Positions 1 through 6,152 of a DNA stretch of 6,152 nucleotides are shown here, piece after piece. Every line of letters starts with the position of its first letter. The stretch's first letter is position 1. The DNA comes from Acetobacteraceae bacterium (GTDB lineage Bacteria; Pseudomonadota; Alphaproteobacteria; Acetobacterales; Acetobacteraceae), in contig JAFAHH010000667.1 of the NCBI GenBank assembly GCA_019237355.1, positions 1 through 6,152 of the forward strand, written 5' to 3'. A program made the translations under genes and the position numbers. Under the pieces are notes generated by a model. The model made no database searches. It had not been told where the DNA came from and saw only the letters and a program-made list of their open reading frames with translations.

Positions 1-233
1 ACGAACAGCCGGTTCATCAAACCGGCGGTCTCGGGGTCCTCGAACGATTCATGGGCCATGACATGGCACCAATGACAGGCGGCGTAGCCGATCGAGAGGA
101 GAATCGGGCGATCCAAGGCTTTCGCCTCGGCGAGCGCCGCGGGGCCCCATGGGCGCCAGTGAACCGGGTTGTCCGCATGCTGCAAGAGGTAGGGCGACGT
201 CTCGTAGCGGAGCAGATTTGCCGACTCGGCCAT
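1..233 (-). CDS. DUF255 thioredoxin-domain protein (YyaL/SPATA20-like), N-terminal fragment
   Basis: Reading the minus strand from the ATG whose complement is at 231-233 gives 77 complete codons that stay open to the left edge, so only the N-terminus is present. The protein begins MAESANLLRYETSPYLLQHA and continues with DNPVHW at residues 21-26 and CHWCHVMAHESF at 53-64. These are the hallmarks of the DUF255 thioredoxin-like domain, which is followed in full-length family members (roughly 650-700 residues) by a six-hairpin glycosidase-like region lying outside this window. The CHWC pair (C53, C56) occupies the thioredoxin CxxC position. The start is supported by an AAGGA Shine-Dalgarno (complement of 241-245) seven bases upstream and by family members starting a few residues before the ETSPYLLQH motif. 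The biochemical role is poorly known; a thiol redox function is only inferred from the fold. The gene is divergent from the ferredoxin gene. Family assignment is firm and function is not. Confidence 0.93.
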   Translation of the reverse strand, partial: MAESANLLRYETSPYLLQHADNPVHWRPWGPAALAEAKALDRPILLSIGYAACHWCHVMAHESFEDPETAGLMNRLF

Positions 234-327
234 GCTCTCGTCCTTGCGCGATCTGCGCGCGAGTGGGATAGGCTCTGAAGAGATAGGGCCTGTGAGGTCC
301 AACTGCGAGCCGAGAAGGTTTTAACGG
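234..327. promoter_or_regulatory. Divergent intergenic spacer, presumed back-to-back promoters
   Basis: This 94-base gap separates the divergent start codons of the DUF255 gene and the ferredoxin gene, so promoters for both, and probably for the whole + strand cluster, are expected here. Visible elements are AAGGA on the minus strand (complement of 241-245) serving the DUF255 start and GAGAAGG (312-318) nine bases before the ferredoxin ATG. GATAGG occurs twice in direct orientation (267-272 and 282-287), 15 bases apart. A weak + strand pair TTGCGC (244-249) with GATAGG (267-272) at 17-base spacing can be drawn, but it is a poor consensus match. No promoter is called with confidence. Confidence 0.45.
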
Positions 328-675
328 ATGGGCGAGCGTAGGCCCGGCGATCCTCCGCTCTATTACGATACGCACGTGTTTGTTTGCTGCAACCGGCGCC
401 CCGCGGGACATCCCCGCGGAAGCTGCGCTGAGAAGGGATCTGAGGCATTACGGGATTACATGAAAGCCCGGGCCAAGGCGCTCGGGCTTCCCCGCGTGCG
501 TATCAACCAGGCAGGGTGCCTCGACCGCTGCGAGCTCGGCCCGTGCGTGGTGATTTATCCCGAGGGGGTTTGGTACCGGGTCGGTTCGCGGCAGGATGTA
601 GACACAGTGCTCGAGAAACACGTTCGCGATGGAGGTCGCGCGAGTGCGCTGATCTTACCAGGTGACGTTGGCTAG
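328..675 (+). CDS. Thioredoxin-like [2Fe-2S] ferredoxin
   Basis: This is a 115-residue protein of the thioredoxin-fold [2Fe-2S] ferredoxin family (Aquifex Fd4/Shethna type), a soluble cytoplasmic electron carrier. It shows HVFVCCNRRPAGHPRGSC at residues 16-33 and GCLDRCELGP at 63-72, followed by VIYPEGVWY at 75-83. By comparison with the Aquifex protein the cluster ligands are C20, C33, C64 and C68; the 13-residue and 4-residue spacings match. Two extra cysteines, C21 and C73, are present. Length is normal for the family (about 100-120). The ATG at 328 is preceded by GAGAAGG nine bases upstream. The gene ends inside the start of mnmE, with a 14-base overlap, suggesting co-transcription and translational coupling. 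Its redox partner is unknown, and no nitrogenase gene is present in this window. Family assignment is strong; the physiological role is open. Confidence 0.93.
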   Translation: MGERRPGDPPLYYDTHVFVCCNRRPAGHPRGSCAEKGSEALRDYMKARAKALGLPRVRINQAGCLDRCELGPCVVIYPEGVWYRVGSRQDVDTVLEKHVRDGGRASALILPGDVG

Positions 676-1966
676 CGAGGATACGATTTTTGCTTTGGCG
701 ACCGGAGCTGCCCGATCCGCTGTTGCCGTCATGCGGGTGAGTGGCCCGGCCAGTGGCGCTATACTGGAATCTTTGTGTGGTAAGCGCCCAGAACCCCGGC
801 GGGCTACCCTGCGCCGGCTCCGCAATCGGGCGGGTGAGCCACTCGACCTCGCATTGGTTCTCTGGATGCCGGGTCCGGGCAGCTACACAGGAGAGGATTG
901 CGCCGAGTTCTCTCTCCACGGGGGCCGTGCGGTCGTGGAAGGAGTGGCCGATGCCCTCGTCGAAGCCGGGGCACGACCCGCTGAACCGGGCGAGTTTACG
1001 AAGCGGGCGTTCCTGAATGGGCGCATGGATTTGCTCGAGGCGGAGGCGGTTAGCGACCTAATCGGGGCAGAGACGGCTGCACAGCGAGCTCAGGCGTTGC
1101 GACAGTTGGACGGGGTTCTTGGGGACCTATATCGGGGGTGGACCGATCGGATCCGGATGGTGCTCGCGCAGCAAGAAGCTCTAATCGACTTTCCGGACCA
1201 GGAAATCCCAGAAGAGACCGAGGCCGCAATGCTGGCCGAGGTAGGCGCGGTCACCGCGGAACTGGAGGCACATCTGGGCGATGCACGCCGCGGAGAGCGG
1301 TTACGCGAAGGCCTTGTTTTCTCGATCACCGGTCCACCCAATGTGGGAAAATCCAGTTTGCTTAATGCATTGGCTGAGCGCGATGTCGCCATTGTCGCTC
1401 CCACCCCGGGTACAACCCGCGATGCTCTGGAAACTCGGGTCGTTCTGGGCGGCGTTCCGGTAACCTTGGTTGATACGGCCGGGCTCAGGGATACGGAAGA
1501 TCAGATTGAAGCCGAAGGCGTGAGGCGGGCGAGAGCGCGGGCTGAGGCCGCGGACCTGGTTCTGGCTGTATCAGATCGCATTGGCGCTGCCGAGCGACTA
1601 AATGGGTTTTCAGGAGAGCAGATTCGGATAAGCAACAAGATTGATTTGGGAGGTATCGCGCCGGCCGGCTCAATCCCAATCAGTGTGCTCACCGGAGAAG
1701 GCATGGACGGTCTGCGTAACCGGCTCGCCGCCGAAGCACGGCGGCTGACCGAAGGCTCGGGCCCGCCGCCGCTTACCCGCGCGCGGCATCGAGCAGCGCT
1801 GCGGGATGCGGCTGGCTTCTTGCGCGCCACCAAAGAGGAGAGCCTTGCTGAGCTGCGCGCAGAAAATTTGCGGCTCGCGCTGCGTGGCTTGGGCTCGATC
1901 ACGGGGATGGTTGGCGTCGAGGATCTGTTAGACACAATTTTCAGCCAGTTTTGCATCGGCAAGTAA
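662..1966 (+). CDS. mnmE: tRNA uridine-5-carboxymethylaminomethyl modification GTPase MnmE
   Basis: MnmE (TrmE/ThdF) is a K+-dependent GTPase that dimerises and works with MnmG to build the cmnm5/nm5 group on wobble U34 of tRNAs, using methylene-tetrahydrofolate. The 434-residue product has the TrmE N domain (DTIFALAT at 7-14, RVSGP at 25-29, YTGEDCAEFSLHGG at 75-88), the signature EFTKRAFLNGRMDLLEAEA at 111-129, and an inserted G domain. That domain carries GPPNVGKS (224-231), TPGTTRD (248-254), DTAG (271-274), NKID (325-328) and an SVLTGEG G5-like stretch (341-347). R276 and E283 align with E. coli Arg275 and catalytic Glu282. The C-terminus is CIGK, keeping the essential C-terminal cysteine. 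The start drawn is GTG 662, which has no clear Shine-Dalgarno. TTG 668 (two codons shorter) has AGGTGA at 660-665, but only two bases away. The domain content is unaffected by the choice. Confidence 0.97.
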   Translation: MTLASEDTIFALATGAARSAVAVMRVSGPASGAILESLCGKRPEPRRATLRRLRNRAGEPLDLALVLWMPGPGSYTGEDCAEFSLHGGRAVVEGVADALVEAGARPAEPGEFTKRAFLNGRMDLLEAEAVSDLIGAETAAQRAQALRQLDGVLGDLYRGWTDRIRMVLAQQEALIDFPDQEIPEETEAAMLAEVGAVTAELEAHLGDARRGERLREGLVFSITGPPNVGKSSLLNALAERDVAIVAPTPGTTRDALETRVVLGGVPVTLVDTAGLRDTEDQIEAEGVRRARARAEAADLVLAVSDRIGAAERLNGFSGEQIRISNKIDLGGIAPAGSIPISVLTGEGMDGLRNRLAAEARRLTEGSGPPPLTRARHRAALRDAAGFLRATKEESLAELRAENLRLALRGLGSITGMVGVEDLLDTIFSQFCIGK

Positions 1967-1981
1967 CCAAGGCGCCTACGC

Positions 1982-3853
1982 ATGAATGATTCGTTTGATG
2001 TTGTCGTGATCGGGGGCGGTCATGCAGGTTGTGAAGCGGCCGCGGCCGCTGCCCGGGTCGGCGCACGCACGCTACTGCTCACCCAACGGCTCAACACGAT
2101 TGGTGAGATGTCCTGTAACCCTTCGATCGGAGGCATCGGAAAGGGTCATCTGGTTCGCGAAATCGACGCGCTGGACGGTTTGATGGGACGCACTGCCGAT
2201 TTGGCCGGCATTCACTTCAAGGTTCTCAATAGTAGCAAAGGACCGGCCGTTCGTGGCCTTCGTGCCCAGGCCGATCGCCGGCTCTATCGCCAGGCGATGC
2301 AGACGCTGCTTAAGCAGACCGAAAGGCTCGCCATCCGTGCTGCCTCCGCTGAAGATCTTGAGGTCGACGGTTCTGGCCGAATTGCGGCGGTCATCTGTGG
2401 GGGCGGGCATCCTATCGGTTGCGGCGCCGCCGTGCTTACGACCGGAACCTTCCTCGGTGGTGTGATCCACATCGGCGACCGGCAAACCGCTGGGGGTCGA
2501 ACGGGGGAAGCTCCATCGACTGGGCTTGCGCGGACGCTGGCTCGGCTTGCACTGCCGCTCGGGCGATTGAAAACAGGAACTCCGCCGCGTTTGGCCCGCA
2601 ATTCGATCCGCTGGGAAGATCTCGAACCTGATTGGGGCGATCCAGAACCCGAGCCTTTCAGCGCGCTTACGGAATCGCTTACTGCGCCCCAGGTAGAATG
2701 CCGGGTTACCCATACCACCCCGGCGACTCATGATCTCATCAGGGCTAATCTGCATCGATCGGCGGTGTATGGGGGGCACATCTCCGGGCCTGGGCCTCGC
2801 TATTGCCCATCTATAGAAGACAAAGTGGTGCGGTTTGCCGGCCGGGATCGCCACACAATCTTCCTGGAGCCAGAAGGCCTGGGCGATTCTGTCGTTTATC
2901 CGAACGGTATATCGACAAGCTTGCCCGCAGAAGTGCAGGCCGCCGTTGTGGCGACAATTCCTGGGCTTGAGCGAGCGCAAATCCTGCGCCCCGGGTATGC
3001 AGTGGAATACGATTACGTGGACCCACGAGCTCTCAGCCACAGTTTGGAATTGCGGGCGATCCCGGGCCTTTTTTTAGCCGGCCAAATCAATGGCACCACC
3101 GGCTACGAGGAAGCAGCGGCTCAGGGGCTTGTCGCTGGAGTGAATGCAGCACGGAAATGCGCGGGCGGCGATCTGGTCTCGGTAGATCGGTCACAGGCTT
3201 ACATTGGTGTGCTGATCGACGATTTGGTCACCCAGGGGGTCAGCGAACCTTATCGGATGTTTACATCTCGGGCAGAATTTAGGTTGGCCTTGCGGCCCGA
3301 TAATGCTGACCTTCGCCTGACCCCGATAGGGATTGAATGGGGATGCGTCGGCGCCGATCGCATGCACGCGTTTTCCCGGTTCGAGCTGGCCGCGAACGAC
3401 GCCGTGCTGCGGGCCCGCTCAGAGGGGGCGCATCCTTCTCAACTTGCAAAACAAGGCATTTCGGTTCGGGCAGACGGGCGCTGGCGTGCGGTTTTGGACC
3501 TGATCGGGGCTGAGGAACGGGTCAGTCCGGGAGTATTACAAGCCTTTCCCTGGCTGAAGCACCTTCACCCGCGCGTAACTCGGTACTTATGTGCGGAAGC
3601 ACGGTACGACGGCTTCCTGGATCGACAGGTGGCTGAGATAAAGGCATTTCGGCGGGAAGAGAGTGTTTCACTATCCGGCCTAGATTTCACAGCGATCGGT
3701 GGCCTGTCCGGCGAACTTCTCGATAAGCTTTCGCGCCAGCAGCCAGCCTCGCTGGGTGCGGCTTCGCGCATCCAGGGCATGACCCCGGCCGCGCTGGGGG
3801 CTATCATGGCTCATTTGCGGAAAACATGCGAGCAGCACCGCCGCCCAGCCTAA
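1982..3853 (+). CDS. mnmG: tRNA uridine-5-carboxymethylaminomethyl modification enzyme MnmG (GidA)
   Basis: MnmG is the FAD- and NADH-dependent partner of MnmE in tRNA wobble-uridine modification. The 623-residue length is typical. The Rossmann FAD site is VVVIGGGHAGCEAA (7-20). SCNPSIGGIGKGHLVREIDA (44-63) carries the conserved cysteine C45. SSKGPAVRGLRAQADR (84-99), LKTGTPPRL (196-204), the GidA signature GPGPRYCPSIEDKVV (269-283) with active-site C275, and GQINGTTGYEEAAAQGL (367-383) all follow in the expected order. The C-terminal helical region ends with YDGFLDRQVAEIKAFRREE (542-560), the family motif in the part that contacts MnmE. The ATG at 1982 lies 15 bases after the mnmE stop and has AAGG at 1969-1972 nine bases upstream. 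Adjacency to mnmE fits a single complex. All key residues I checked are intact. The run of seven T at 3069-3075 falls in the zero frame and does not interrupt the gene. Confidence 0.98.
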   Translation: MNDSFDVVVIGGGHAGCEAAAAAARVGARTLLLTQRLNTIGEMSCNPSIGGIGKGHLVREIDALDGLMGRTADLAGIHFKVLNSSKGPAVRGLRAQADRRLYRQAMQTLLKQTERLAIRAASAEDLEVDGSGRIAAVICGGGHPIGCGAAVLTTGTFLGGVIHIGDRQTAGGRTGEAPSTGLARTLARLALPLGRLKTGTPPRLARNSIRWEDLEPDWGDPEPEPFSALTESLTAPQVECRVTHTTPATHDLIRANLHRSAVYGGHISGPGPRYCPSIEDKVVRFAGRDRHTIFLEPEGLGDSVVYPNGISTSLPAEVQAAVVATIPGLERAQILRPGYAVEYDYVDPRALSHSLELRAIPGLFLAGQINGTTGYEEAAAQGLVAGVNAARKCAGGDLVSVDRSQAYIGVLIDDLVTQGVSEPYRMFTSRAEFRLALRPDNADLRLTPIGIEWGCVGADRMHAFSRFELAANDAVLRARSEGAHPSQLAKQGISVRADGRWRAVLDLIGAEERVSPGVLQAFPWLKHLHPRVTRYLCAEARYDGFLDRQVAEIKAFRREESVSLSGLDFTAIGGLSGELLDKLSRQQPASLGAASRIQGMTPAALGAIMAHLRKTCEQHRRPA

Positions 3854-4566
3854 GTGAGTTGCCGCGCCTCATCGGCCTGAGTGTTTCACGTGAAACATGG
3901 GAAAGGCTCGTATTATTCGCAGAGCTCGTTCTGCGCTGGAACGCTGGTGTGCGGCTGATCGCGCGTGCAGACGAGCCCAAGCTATGGTCGCGCCACATTC
4001 TGGACAGCTTGCAGCTCCTGCCGCTTATTCTGTCCTATACCAAAGGCGTGATAGATCTTGGCAGCGGCGCCGGATTCCCCGGCATCGTCCTGGCGATCGC
4101 AGGCGCACCATCGGTTACATTGGTCGAAGCTGACGAGAGGAAGGCGGCATTCTTGCGCGAAGCGGCGCGCCGAACCTCGACGCCTGTAGTCGTGCATGCG
4201 GGAAGGATCGAACATTTCCACCGTGTCCAGTGGGACATCGTACCCACGCTACCATTCGAAGTGGCAAAAGGGCCGCAGACAACGGCTGACACGAGGCGCT
4301 TTGACGCCGCGACGTTGGCGAATCCGATAGCGGTGACCGCGCGAGGTCTCGCGGCGCTTTCTGCGCTGCTTCGCTATTCGTACCCCCTGCTTAGGGGTTC
4401 CGGTTACTGCATCTTTCCAAAGGGACAACAGGCCGAAGCTGAATTGACGCAAGCGGAGGCTGCGTGGCACATGCGAGTTGAGCGCTTCCCGAGTCGCATC
4501 TCTCTCCGGTCGACGATTCTCCGTATTAGCGAGATTGAACCTGTCGGAAACCATCCTAGCCGCTGA
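3826..4566 (+). CDS. rsmG: 16S rRNA (guanine-N7) methyltransferase RsmG (GidB), with an apparent internal insertion
   Basis: RsmG uses S-adenosylmethionine to methylate N7 of G527 (E. coli numbering) in 16S rRNA. Visible landmarks are VSRETWERL (20-28), LVLRWNAGVRLIAR (34-47), HILDSLQLLP (57-66), SAM motif I VIDLGSGAGFPGIVLA (75-90) followed by LVEADERKAAFLREA (99-113), VTARGLAAL (170-178) and FPKG (197-200). The product is 246 residues, against 207 in E. coli. Much of the excess lies between RIEHF (127-131) and VTAR (170-173), where E. coli has only about ten residues. The frame stays open and the C-terminal motifs match, so a frameshift is not needed to explain it. ATG 3826 overlaps the end of mnmG by 28 bases and has only a weak upstream GGA; TTG 3859 is an alternative start. 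A parS site is embedded in codons 19-24. Confidence 0.93.
   Translation: MRAAPPPSLSELPRLIGLSVSRETWERLVLFAELVLRWNAGVRLIARADEPKLWSRHILDSLQLLPLILSYTKGVIDLGSGAGFPGIVLAIAGAPSVTLVEADERKAAFLREAARRTSTPVVVHAGRIEHFHRVQWDIVPTLPFEVAKGPQTTADTRRFDAATLANPIAVTARGLAALSALLRYSYPLLRGSGYCIFPKGQQAEAELTQAEAAWHMRVERFPSRISLRSTILRISEIEPVGNHPSR
3882..3897. promoter_or_regulatory. parS: parS centromere-like site (ParB binding site)
   Basis: The sequence TGTTTCACGTGAAACA is a perfect 16-bp palindrome and is identical to the widely conserved chromosomal parS consensus. ParB binds it as a dimer, loads CTP and slides or spreads into the flanking DNA, while ParA moves the complex during chromosome segregation. The site lies within rsmG, covering codons S19 to T24 (the SVSRET stretch), 28 bases after the mnmG stop and about 0.7 kb before parA. 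The presence of cognate parA and parB just downstream strongly supports function. It is the only full match I found in the window. Confidence 0.96.
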
Positions 4567-4585
4567 ACCGCAAAACCTGGCTCTG

Positions 4586-5389
4586 GTGCGGCCCAAGGCG
4601 CCGCGCGTGATCGCTATCGCTAACCAAAAGGGAGGCGTTGGTAAGACAACCACCGCAATTAATGTCGGGACAGCTTTGGCGGCCTCCGGAGAACAGGTTT
4701 TACTAATCGATCTGGATCCCCAGGCTAACGCATCTACGGGGCTGGGCATCGGCTCGGACCAAAGGAGGCCGAGTACCTACAGCCTTCTTGGCGACGAGTG
4801 TGAGGCCAATCAGGCAGCCCGCAGAACGGCTATACCCAATTTGTCGATCATTCCGGCCGAGCCAAGCCTGGCGGGCGCCGAGGTCGAGCTAGTCAGCTTG
4901 GAAGGCCGAGAATTCTGTCTCCGCAACGCCCTCGCCCCCCTTCGGCAAGAGCCTGAATTCACCTTCATATTGATAGACTGTCCACCTAGCCTGGGATTGC
5001 TCACGCTGAATAGCCTGGTTGCTGCCGATGCCGTCCTTGTCCCGCTCCAATGCGAGTTCTTTGCGCTGGAGGGAATAAGCCAGCTCGTGAAGACGCTTGA
5101 GATGGTGCGTCGGCGGCTCAACCCAGCATTGGAGCTGCATGGGATTGTGCTTACAATGTTTGATCGCAGGAATAATTTATCCGATCTCGTTGCTGCCGAC
5201 GCGCGCAATTTTTTCGGCTCGCGTGTTTACGAAACGGTTATACCCCGGAATATCCGGATTTCTGAGGCGCCAAGCCACGGTAAACCCGTTCTAATTTATG
5301 ATTTTCGCTCGCCGGGTGCTCAGGCCTATGTCCGCCTAGCGGCGGAACTGCTTCGCCGTGAACGAGGCGGGAGCAAGGCAGCATCATGA
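4586..5389 (+). CDS. parA: Chromosome partitioning ATPase ParA (Soj)
   Basis: ParA is a deviant Walker-type ATPase that binds nucleoid DNA non-specifically as an ATP dimer and is released by ParB, driving segregation of ParB-parS complexes. From GTG 4586 the product is 267 residues, the usual length. It shows VIAIANQKGGVGKTTTAIN (8-26) with signature lysine K15 and catalytic-loop K20, then LIDLDPQANASTGLG (40-54) and Walker B ILIDCPPSLG (128-137). VLVPLQCEFFALEGISQL (150-167) and IPRNIRISEAPSHGKPV (219-235) are also family-typical. GTG 4586 is chosen because it places the P-loop at the normal distance from the N-terminus, but no strong Shine-Dalgarno is visible. TTG 4535 and TTG 4478 are in-frame alternatives that would overlap rsmG and add 17 or 36 residues. 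The gap after rsmG is 19 bases. The stop overlaps the parB start. Confidence 0.95.
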   Translation: MRPKAPRVIAIANQKGGVGKTTTAINVGTALAASGEQVLLIDLDPQANASTGLGIGSDQRRPSTYSLLGDECEANQAARRTAIPNLSIIPAEPSLAGAEVELVSLEGREFCLRNALAPLRQEPEFTFILIDCPPSLGLLTLNSLVAADAVLVPLQCEFFALEGISQLVKTLEMVRRRLNPALELHGIVLTMFDRRNNLSDLVAADARNFFGSRVYETVIPRNIRISEAPSHGKPVLIYDFRSPGAQAYVRLAAELLRRERGGSKAAS

Positions 5390-6152
5390 GCCCGAAGGAA
5401 AACTCCCACCGCTTGGGGCGGGGGTTAGCCGCGCTCTTGGGTGACGCATCGCCCTCAGGCGCTTCCGATCAGAACAATCCGATCCGGCTCATTCCGGTCG
5501 AATCGCTTGAGCCCAGCCCTTTTCAGCCCCGGGCAGGCATACAGCCTGAGGCTCTCGCCGAGTTAACCGAGTCGGTCCGGGCCCATGGCATATTGCAGCC
5601 CTTGCTTGGTCGGCCACATCCCAGCATTCAGGGGCGATATCAGATTATTGCGGGAGAGCGCCGCTGGCGTGCAGCTCAAGCCGCGGGCCTGAACGAAGTC
5701 CCTGCGCTGATCCGAGCAATGGACGACCCAGAGGCGCTCGCTTCCGCACTCGTGGAGAATCTCCAGCGAGAGGACCTGAACCCGCTCGAAGAAGCCGAAG
5801 GGTTCCGGCGGTTGCTCCAGGAATTCTCAATGACTCAAGAAAAGCTGGCGACGGCCGTGGGAAAATCTCGGAGCCACATCGCTAATACGCTCCGTCTATT
5901 GCAGCTCCCCCCGACTATTCAGGACCAGCTCAAAAAGGGCGCTCTAACTGCGGGGCATGCCCGAGCCCTTCTGCAACACCCTGATCCGGAGAGGGCGGCA
6001 GAAACAGTTCTCGCAAGAGGATTGAATGTGCGTCAAACGGAGCTCCTCGCAGCAAAATCGCGTCTTATGCGCACTAAAGCCTCCCAAACGGCTCGGCCAA
6101 AAAGTCCTGAGACGACAGCGCTTGAGGACGAGCTGTCCACGCGCCTCGGACT
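5386..6152 (+). CDS. parB: Chromosome partitioning protein ParB (Spo0J), C-terminus cut by window edge
   Basis: ParB is the parS-binding CTPase clamp of the segregation system. The ATG at 5386 overlaps the parA stop as ATGA, with AAGG at 5375-5378 seven bases upstream, pointing to translational coupling. The frame is open through 255 complete codons to the right edge. Landmarks are HRLGRGLAALLGD (8-20, the N-terminal ParA-contacting motif), the CTP-binding region GILQPLLGRP (68-77) and AGERRWRAAQAAGL (89-102), and ENLQREDLNPLEEAEGF (124-140). A helix-turn-helix follows, TQEKLATAVGKSRSHIANTL (150-169), and then GALTAGHARALL (185-196). A polar linker begins around 220, and EDELSTRLG near the edge marks the start of the C-terminal dimerisation domain, whose remaining residues (perhaps 30-45) lie outside. 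The motif GRP at 75-77 has glycine where valine or alanine is common; this is probably a minor variation. Confidence 0.96.
   Translation, partial: MSPKENSHRLGRGLAALLGDASPSGASDQNNPIRLIPVESLEPSPFQPRAGIQPEALAELTESVRAHGILQPLLGRPHPSIQGRYQIIAGERRWRAAQAAGLNEVPALIRAMDDPEALASALVENLQREDLNPLEEAEGFRRLLQEFSMTQEKLATAVGKSRSHIANTLRLLQLPPTIQDQLKKGALTAGHARALLQHPDPERAAETVLARGLNVRQTELLAAKSRLMRTKASQTARPKSPETTALEDELSTRLG

Noticed and set aside
17..448. Minus-strand open frames of 143 and 120 codons over the DUF255 start, the spacer and the ferredoxin start
   Set aside because: They have no recognisable motifs and run across two well-supported genes. The true minus-strand frame here is the one giving ETSPYLLQH and CHWC.
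2072..3040. 322-codon minus-strand open frame antisense to mnmG
   Set aside because: Its translation has no family-like motif and it lies entirely opposite a fully supported MnmG; long antisense frames are common in GC-rich genes.
3069..3076. Seven-T run; T TTT TTA in the zero frame of mnmG looks like a -1 frameshift slippery heptamer, or a terminator T-tract
   Set aside because: The full-length mnmG frame continues with conserved motifs after it. I see no convincing stem-loop upstream or downstream, and the -1 frame gives no sensible product.
3664..3679. TGTTTCAC followed by TATCCGGC in mnmG, resembling a parS half-site
   Set aside because: Only the left eight bases match; the right half has little resemblance to GTGAAACA, so it is not a credible ParB site.
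4382..4398. ACCCC/GGGGT hairpin in rsmG resembling an intrinsic terminator
   Set aside because: The stem is only five base pairs, no T-tract follows, and it lies within conserved coding sequence.
5225..5235. GTTTACGAAAC inverted repeat in parA, reminiscent of parS
   Set aside because: The half-sites are too close together for the 16-bp parS geometry, and the bases encode the family-typical RVYETVIP stretch.
1..6152. Search for a novel mobile, defence or CRISPR system
   Set aside because: All of the window except short spacers is accounted for by housekeeping genes. I saw no repeat arrays, transposase, integrase, tRNA gene or terminal inverted repeats.

Overview
The window is a chromosomal housekeeping segment that looks alphaproteobacterial. 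The evidence is the gene order mnmE-mnmG-rsmG-parA-parB, all on the + strand and tightly packed, together with a perfect parS centromere site. In alphaproteobacteria this block normally lies near the replication origin. The sequence is GC-rich. A Rhodospirillales/Acetobacteraceae-like source is my best guess from general resemblance, but I cannot confirm it without a search.

Layout: bases 1-233 hold the N-terminal 77 codons of a minus-strand DUF255 (YyaL/SPATA20-like) thioredoxin-domain protein, whose reading frame runs off the left edge. A 94-base divergent spacer (234-327) separates it from the + strand genes. These are a small thioredoxin-like [2Fe-2S] ferredoxin (328-675); mnmE (662-1966), overlapping the ferredoxin by 14 bases; mnmG (1982-3853), 15 bases further on; rsmG (3826-4566), overlapping mnmG by 28 bases; parA (best start GTG 4586, to 5389); and parB (5386 to the right edge, about 255 codons, C-terminus missing), which overlaps parA by four bases (ATGA). 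A 16-bp perfect palindromic parS lies inside the rsmG reading frame at 3882-3897.

Working together: MnmE and MnmG form the complex that modifies the wobble uridine (xm5U34) of certain tRNAs. RsmG methylates 16S rRNA. ParA, ParB and parS make up the chromosome segregation system, with ParB loading at parS and spreading from there. The ferredoxin and the DUF255 protein are not part of either pathway as currently known. The close packing and overlaps suggest one operon from the ferredoxin through parB and beyond. I see no intrinsic terminator between any of these genes.

I did not find a new mobile or defence system. The points most worth a second look are the parS embedded in rsmG codons, an apparent insertion of about 29 residues in RsmG, the ferredoxin overlapping mnmE where rho often sits, and the uncertain starts of mnmE and parA.
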